Assembly (NCBI GenBank): GCA_905372265.1
Contig: CAJPOL010000065.1
Location: 1 to 10,253 of the forward strand
Origin: an uncultured Treponema sp.
GTDB taxonomy: Bacteria > Spirochaetota > Spirochaetia > Treponematales > Treponemataceae
Direction of reading: 5' to 3'
Length of the DNA stretch: 10,253 nt
Below are positions 6,633 through 10,253 of the stretch, piece by piece. The notes beneath the pieces were generated by a model. That model ran no database searches. It saw only the letters and a list, made by a program, of their open reading frames with translations, and was not told the DNA's origin. Each line of letters starts with the position of its first letter. Within the stretch, counting starts at the first letter, position 1. The translations under genes were made by a program, and so were the position numbers.

Positions 6633-8498
6633 TTAATAACCATCCGACATTTGACGGTTTAGGTCTTTTTGGTAGAGCTCCTGATATACAGGCGCACGCA
6701 TTTTCAACTCTTCTTTTACTTCTTTTGCAAAGGGCATAAAGCGCCAGAAAACATTGCGGACTTCACGATCAAGCTTTTGAATACCTTCGCTTTCTTTTGT
6801 CATCCATATCAAATAGTCTTCGATAAAATACTCTTTAACATCGCCCTTCAGTTTTTGTCCTTGGAACCATTGATAATAGTTTCCGGTCAATCCTTCTTCC
6901 ATCCAATAATACGATGCTTTCTCTTTCGCAACCTGCCAACGCAAATCGGCAGTCGCCGTTAAAAGCGCAACTTTTAAGTTCTTAGTATACATCGGAATAC
7001 CGATACGGCCGCGGCTTGTAACCCTATTATAGCGGTCAAACGGTTCCCAACAAAAACCTATATCGCCGTAAGAGGGAATAAGAATAACAAAAGGCGGAAT
7101 CCTATTTACTTGAGAACGATAGTAGCGGCAATACGCTTCCTTATCGATGCTTTCTATCCAGCGCATAATGTTCAATACATTCTCGCGGATACCAACCTCG
7201 TTCTCAGTACATCGGAAAAACTCACGCGATAACACGGGAAAGTGGTTTCCTTGACGTCCGCATGTCATCTTTGCCATTTGACGAATAGTATCAAGTTCAG
7301 CCGCTACGCCGGAGACATTCAAGTCCGCCGCTCCCGCAGAAGATTCAACTTTCTCTCTCAGTAACCGGACATCTTCTTCAACACGCCGATGTTCATTATA
7401 AAAAGATGCAAGCTCTCTGTCCAACACAAGGACATTACGCAATGCTTCACTGATTTCATTGATACCGCGTTTTTGCAGTTCGGTAAACGGAGCTTTCACA
7501 CCGTGAAAACCATCGAGATCATCATGCATAAAAAGCTCATTGAGCCTCATTTTTATCGTCTCTTCCGCATTACTGCGCGCTTCGGATTTTGCCCTCAATA
7601 AGTTTTCAGCGCTCTCCAGTTTACCGCTTGCCTTGTTGTATAACTGTTGGGAATGCTCGGACGCATCTTTTTGCCGTATCCGCACCTCATCGGTTGAAGA
7701 AGGGGTAACTTGACCGACTGCAATCGCATGGAACCATTCATCAAGATAATATACCGGCTCGTTATAAGAGTTTTCTTCAATCACTCTTGAGAATAAATGC
7801 TTTTGCTCAGCCGTTAAGAGTGTCGGCAGTATAAGCCCGTACCGAAGCGCATATTTTTTTTCCAGTGCAGCCTCGTCATGAGACAACCGCCCCACCAATA
7901 CGGAAAGAAATTGCCAGTAATTGGTCAATAATTGCTGACGGTATATTGTCCGGTCTTTTGGATCCTGCGCCGTCAAATATTTTGAAAGTACTGCATGGAA
8001 CCGTTCGGATTCGCTACCGCAATTTTTCAGCACCCGCTTGTAATACTCAGGGGAATCAAAATAAGTATGAGGTGTGTCATTATAAAATTTTTCAATTTTA
8101 GGAAAGCATGAGACCGTTAAATCCACTCTGCCGGGATGGGTGCCGGTTTCTCCTAATGCAGTAGGCGAAGACTGAAACAGTATATCATCAGAAATATCAG
8201 CTAAGCCATCAAAATGATCGTTTGATGATCCGGTGGGCACATCCGCCAGCAAAGCCGCAAGGTCGGGATCGATTGCGTCCGTATGTGCCGATACCGCAAA
8301 GGGATTCACCGGAGCCGCAGGAATATCTGCCAATAAGGCGGTAATATCCGGATCAGGAGAAGCCGTATTTGCCGTCGGTGTAGGAACATCCGCTAATAAG
8401 TCCGCAAGGTCGGAAGGCACGGACGGCGTTTTCGACGGTGCGGATGGGATGTCTTCCAACAAGGCTGCGAGATCGGGATCAAGATGCGACGTATCCAT
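6633..8498 (-). CDS. Uncharacterised 621-residue protein with N-terminal DLAALLADVP motif repeats
   Basis: I do not recognise this family. Residues 7-88 hold four copies of a short acidic, leucine-rich motif (DPDLAALLEDIP, SDLADLLADVP, PDITALLADIP, DPDLAALLADVP) joined by linkers rich in Pro, Ala, Thr and Ser. A fifth weak copy (GLADISDDI) follows at 98-106. Residues 130-260 look globular; 270-390 are charged and helical and could form a coiled coil (EHSQQLYNKASGKLESAENL, EEDVRLLREKVESS). Residues 465-600 are rich in aromatics (PSYGDIGFCWEPFDRYNR, ASYYWMEEGLTGNYYQWF, NVFWRFMPF) and look like a folded domain. There is no signal peptide or membrane segment, so it is probably cytoplasmic. The only possible ATG is at 8498 (TAA at 8525-8523 in frame); a purine-rich AGGTAGGA ends 12 bases upstream, rather far. 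It lies 76 bases downstream of tRNA-Ala on the same strand. Confidence 0.85.
   Translation of the reverse strand: MDTSHLDPDLAALLEDIPSAPSKTPSVPSDLADLLADVPTPTANTASPDPDITALLADIPAAPVNPFAVSAHTDAIDPDLAALLADVPTGSSNDHFDGLADISDDILFQSSPTALGETGTHPGRVDLTVSCFPKIEKFYNDTPHTYFDSPEYYKRVLKNCGSESERFHAVLSKYLTAQDPKDRTIYRQQLLTNYWQFLSVLVGRLSHDEAALEKKYALRYGLILPTLLTAEQKHLFSRVIEENSYNEPVYYLDEWFHAIAVGQVTPSSTDEVRIRQKDASEHSQQLYNKASGKLESAENLLRAKSEARSNAEETIKMRLNELFMHDDLDGFHGVKAPFTELQKRGINEISEALRNVLVLDRELASFYNEHRRVEEDVRLLREKVESSAGAADLNVSGVAAELDTIRQMAKMTCGRQGNHFPVLSREFFRCTENEVGIRENVLNIMRWIESIDKEAYCRYYRSQVNRIPPFVILIPSYGDIGFCWEPFDRYNRVTSRGRIGIPMYTKNLKVALLTATADLRWQVAKEKASYYWMEEGLTGNYYQWFQGQKLKGDVKEYFIEDYLIWMTKESEGIQKLDREVRNVFWRFMPFAKEVKEELKMRAPVYQELYQKDLNRQMSDGY
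8235..8480 (-). repeat. Four-copy short-motif repeat within the 621-residue protein
   Basis: Codons 7-88 contain four copies of a roughly 11-residue motif with consensus PDLAALLADVP. The matching Asp residues are at 9, 30, 51 and 79, giving spacings of 21, 21 and 28 residues. The repeat is also visible in the DNA, as related stretches containing AARGCSGCRAGRTCGGGATC-like sequence on the plus strand, though the linkers have diverged. This suggests old duplication kept by selection on the motif rather than a recent slippage array. Confidence 0.8.
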
Positions 8499-8547
8499 AC
8501 TGAGCTTTATTCCTACCTTACTTTAGTTTACCGCGGCAATGGGTACC

Positions 8548-8561
8548 ATTATATCATTATA
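8548..8561 (-). promoter_or_regulatory. Tandem TATAAT -10 elements upstream of the 621-residue gene
   Basis: On the minus strand TATAATGA (8561-8554) is followed directly by TATAATGG (8553-8546), giving two perfect -10 hexamers 8 bases apart, 50 to 58 bases ahead of the start codon. No good -35 is seen: the space upstream is the 3' end of the tRNA gene. Either hexamer could drive the gene, or it may be read through from the tRNA promoter. Confidence 0.4.
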
Positions 8562-8574
8562 GGGAATCTATTTT

Positions 8575-8648
<74 letters not shown>

Positions 8649-8665
8649 TATAAGACAACAATGCG

Positions 8666-8695
8666 ATTATAACAATAAATACTGCCATTCGTCAA
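8666..8695 (-). promoter_or_regulatory. Promoter of tRNA-Ala
   Basis: On the minus strand TTGACG (8695-8690) and a perfect TATAAT (8671-8666) are 18 bases apart. Transcription would start near 8659, about 11 bases ahead of the mature tRNA 5' end at 8648, which is a normal short leader. Confidence 0.7.
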
Positions 8696-8819
8696 GCAAA
8701 AATCAGAAGAGAACCTCTAAAAACTTCAATTTTTAACAGCTATCCTTCTTTTTGCTGTGTGTTCTTGGCATCTTTGCGGTTACACTGCGTTGCCTATAGG
8801 CGTATGACGTATTTTCTTG

Positions 8820-8825
8820 TATACT
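8820..8825 (+). promoter_or_regulatory. Candidate -10 element for the patatin gene
   Basis: TATACT lies 10 bases ahead of the patatin ATG. A start 6 to 8 bases downstream would leave a leader of only about 3 to 5 bases. I see no convincing -35 at 16 to 18 bases upstream, so this call rests on the -10 alone and on the lack of any ribosome binding site. Confidence 0.35.
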
Positions 8826-8835
8826 ACACACCGCT

Positions 8836-9744
8836 ATGAAGTGGGCTCTTGTGTTGTCGGGCGGCGGCGCCTTAGGTCTTGCATATATCGGATTTTTTAA
8901 AGCGTTGGAGAAATTGGGATATCCGAAACCCGATTGCATAGTCGGCTGTTCGGCAGGTTCGATTGCCGGAGCGCTATATGCACTTGGAATGCCGGTACAC
9001 CAAATGGAAGAGGTTTTCTCTCACTCTTTTGATGTCAACCGCTATGTCGGCAGCGGACATGAAATGCATATTCCCATTTTAAAAGACGTTTTTCGTAATT
9101 TTATTCAGTACGGTACATTATTGACTCATATGATTACCGGTAACGGTGCGGATTCAGGCGATAAAGTATATAAATTATTTATGGAATTGTCCGGCTGTAA
9201 ATCGTTTGAGGATTGTACAATACCTTTTTTTTGCAATGCACTTGATTTATGCAGCGGAAAAGAAGTTGTGCTTGAATCCGGATTACTCGCCGATGCGATG
9301 CGCGCAAGTTCTTCTTATCCGGGGCTTTTTACTCCGGTTAAACGGGACAGTGCGGTATTGATAGACGCCTGTTCTATTGATAATACGCCGGTTTGCATTG
9401 CGCGGCGGAAAGGCTATAAGAATATACTTGCTCTAACGTTCGGGCCACCTGTCCCGCTGAATATGTCTGAGCTTAACTCCTCGCTTGCCGTATTGATACG
9501 GACATTGCACTGTACCTCCGCTCAGATTGCACTTACCCCTGAAGACTATCCTTCCGCCTTTATCAGCTTTGAGAACCAAAGAAAGGCAAACGATTTTAAA
9601 GAACCTGAAAAACAAATTGCATTCGGTTATCAGCGCACCGTAGACGAAAAGGAGCTCTTACAAGCTTTTTTTTCTACCGGCATACGGGGCCGGATACGGC
9701 GGGCGGTATTATCGCAAAAAACCAAAAAAGAGTATATGATATGA
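8836..9744 (+). CDS. Patatin-like phospholipase
   Basis: The gene encodes a 302-residue serine lipid hydrolase of the patatin/RssA-like group, expected to cleave acyl esters of phospholipids or similar lipids. The oxyanion motif SGGGALGLAYIG (8-19) opens the protein and the nucleophile elbow GCSAG carries Ser39. The catalytic Asp is most likely Asp177 in LIDACSIDNTP; the usual DGG/DGA is here DAC, but the downstream N-x-P is kept. SSSYPGLFTPV (158-168) is also family-like. No signal peptide or membrane segment is seen, so it is probably cytoplasmic or membrane-peripheral. The ATG at 8836 has no Shine-Dalgarno site and lies 10 bases after a TATACT element. Its stop overlaps the next start as ATGA, which suggests coupled translation with the NusG domain II protein. 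The physiological substrate is unknown. Confidence 0.9.
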   Translation: MKWALVLSGGGALGLAYIGFFKALEKLGYPKPDCIVGCSAGSIAGALYALGMPVHQMEEVFSHSFDVNRYVGSGHEMHIPILKDVFRNFIQYGTLLTHMITGNGADSGDKVYKLFMELSGCKSFEDCTIPFFCNALDLCSGKEVVLESGLLADAMRASSSYPGLFTPVKRDSAVLIDACSIDNTPVCIARRKGYKNILALTFGPPVPLNMSELNSSLAVLIRTLHCTSAQIALTPEDYPSAFISFENQRKANDFKEPEKQIAFGYQRTVDEKELLQAFFSTGIRGRIRRAVLSQKTKKEYMI

Positions 9745-10118
9745 TTCCTATGTTACGTCGTTTGAAAATACTTGACTATTTCTTCTTTGCCGTCATTATC
9801 TGCGGCGCACTTTGGACGGGCTTTTTTCTCTATAGCGGCAGAACCGCTGCACAGCGGTTGATTGTCGAATCTCCGGGAGGAAAATGGATATACCCGATTA
9901 ATGAGGCGCGGACAGTCAGTATTCCGGGAGTGTTGGGAAATACGTTGGTAAAAATTGAGGACGGCATGGTCTTTATCCTTGATTCGCCGTGTCCCAATAA
10001 AACCTGCATTAGCGCAGCTCCGTTGCGGAAATCGGGAGATTGGAACGCCTGCCTACCCAATAAGGTTTTTTTGCACATTGAAGGAAACGACACCGGCGAT
10101 ATACCGCTATCCGAATAA
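9741..10118 (+). CDS. NusG domain II-containing membrane-anchored protein
   Basis: The gene encodes a 125-residue protein with one N-terminal membrane segment (about 12-31, after MIPMLRRLKI) followed by a domain of the NusG_II type. Family marks are LVKIEDGMVFILDSPCPNKTC (69-89, with Cys84 and Cys89) and ACLPNKVFLHI (103-113, with Cys104). The basic residues before the helix and the short charged head suggest the domain lies outside the cytoplasm, where the cysteines could form a disulfide or bind metal; that is an inference. The family has no well-defined function and is not the transcription factor NusG itself. Its ATG overlaps the patatin stop by ATGA; an alternative ATG at 9750 would remove three residues. 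It ends the operon as far as the window shows. Confidence 0.8.
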   Translation: MIPMLRRLKILDYFFFAVIICGALWTGFFLYSGRTAAQRLIVESPGGKWIYPINEARTVSIPGVLGNTLVKIEDGMVFILDSPCPNKTCISAAPLRKSGDWNACLPNKVFLHIEGNDTGDIPLSE

Positions 10119-10122
10119 ATTC

Positions 10123-10155
10123 GAACAAAAACAGCCTCAACGGTTTGATTTGTTC
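10123..10155. repeat. Short inverted repeat GAACAAA/TTTGTTC
   Basis: GAACAAA (10123-10129) and TTTGTTC (10149-10155) are perfectly complementary with a 19-base loop, starting 4 bases after the NusG domain II stop. No T-run follows. The stem is too weak and the loop too long for a convincing terminator. Confidence 0.3.
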
Positions 10156-10205
10156 AAGATGCACCCGCAGAGATCGCAAAGGGTATTAAAGAAATTCCGC
10201 TTATT

Positions 10206-10240
10206 CGACCTGTTCGATAACTGATTTATCGAACAGGTCG
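10206..10240. repeat. Perfect 15-bp inverted repeat at the right end
   Basis: CGACCTGTTCGATAA (10206-10220) and its exact complement (10226-10240) flank a 5-base loop CTGAT. The hairpin would be very stable. It lies in the 135-base gene-free end of the window after the NusG domain II gene. There is no T-tract on either strand, so it may be a non-canonical terminator, an RNA-stabilising 3' end, or a protein binding site. What lies beyond the window is unknown. Confidence 0.75.
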
Positions 10241-10253
10241 GCGAGCTCTAAAT

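Noticed and set aside
8233..8526. Plus-strand frame with repeated SANKAARSG-like residues
   Set aside because: The apparent repeats mirror the DLAALLADVP motif repeats of the minus-strand gene and have no start signal or family resemblance.
8695..8756. Inverted repeat AGCAAAAA/TTTTTGCT and TAAAAA/TTTTTA in the divergent gap between tRNA-Ala and patatin
   Set aside because: The arms are short and A/T-only or nearly so, expected by chance in this AT-rich spacer; not strong enough to call a terminator or element.
9955..10224. Plus-strand open frame of 89 residues running past the NusG domain II gene
   Set aside because: Most of it overlaps the NusG domain II gene in another frame, and the rest is the inverted-repeat region; no ribosome binding site or domain is seen.

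Overview
The window looks like a chromosomal piece of a host-associated spirochaete, most likely Treponema. This rests on the style of the proteins and the gene mix (membrane-bound class III cyclase, HAE3-type RND exporter, LspA, a COG1313 radical SAM protein, patatin, a NusG domain II protein). It is an inference from memory, not from a search. I see no phage genes, insertion sequences, CRISPR arrays or rRNA genes. Almost all of the sequence is coding, and no gene-free stretch exceeds about 200 bases.

Left part (1-4172, minus strand): a two-gene unit reading leftwards. A class III adenylate cyclase with a multi-spanning N-terminus and an extracytoplasmic loop comes first. It is followed 15 bases later by an RND/MMPL-family exporter that runs off the left edge, so only its N-terminal 592 residues are visible. 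A shared regulatory region (4173-4328) separates this unit from a rightward operon.

Middle part (4329-6498, plus strand): a compact four-gene operon. It holds a small acidic helical protein of unknown function, a PflX-like radical SAM protein (COG1313), signal peptidase II (lspA, start overlapping the previous stop as ATGA) and a 78-residue two-helix membrane protein that begins directly after the lspA stop. The first gene has a good sigma-70-like promoter placed so close to its ATG that the mRNA may be leaderless.

Right-centre (6633-8648, minus strand): a 621-residue protein of unknown function facing lspA tail to tail. Its N-terminus carries four copies of a short DLAALLADVP-like motif in a Pro/Ala/Thr/Ser-rich disordered stretch, followed by a charged helical middle and an aromatic-rich conserved-looking C-terminus. 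A tRNA-Ala(GGC) gene with its own strong promoter lies just upstream on the same strand, with no clear terminator between them.

Right end (8836-10118, plus strand): a patatin-like phospholipase with an intact GxSxG serine and a catalytic Asp in an altered DGG position. It is coupled by ATGA overlap to a small membrane-anchored NusG domain II protein with three conserved-type cysteines. The last 135 bases contain no gene but hold a perfect 15-bp inverted repeat.

The most unusual item is the repeat-bearing 621-residue protein. The two short-leader starts and the overlap-coupled pairs are the other points worth checking. I found no clear evidence of a wholly new multi-gene system.
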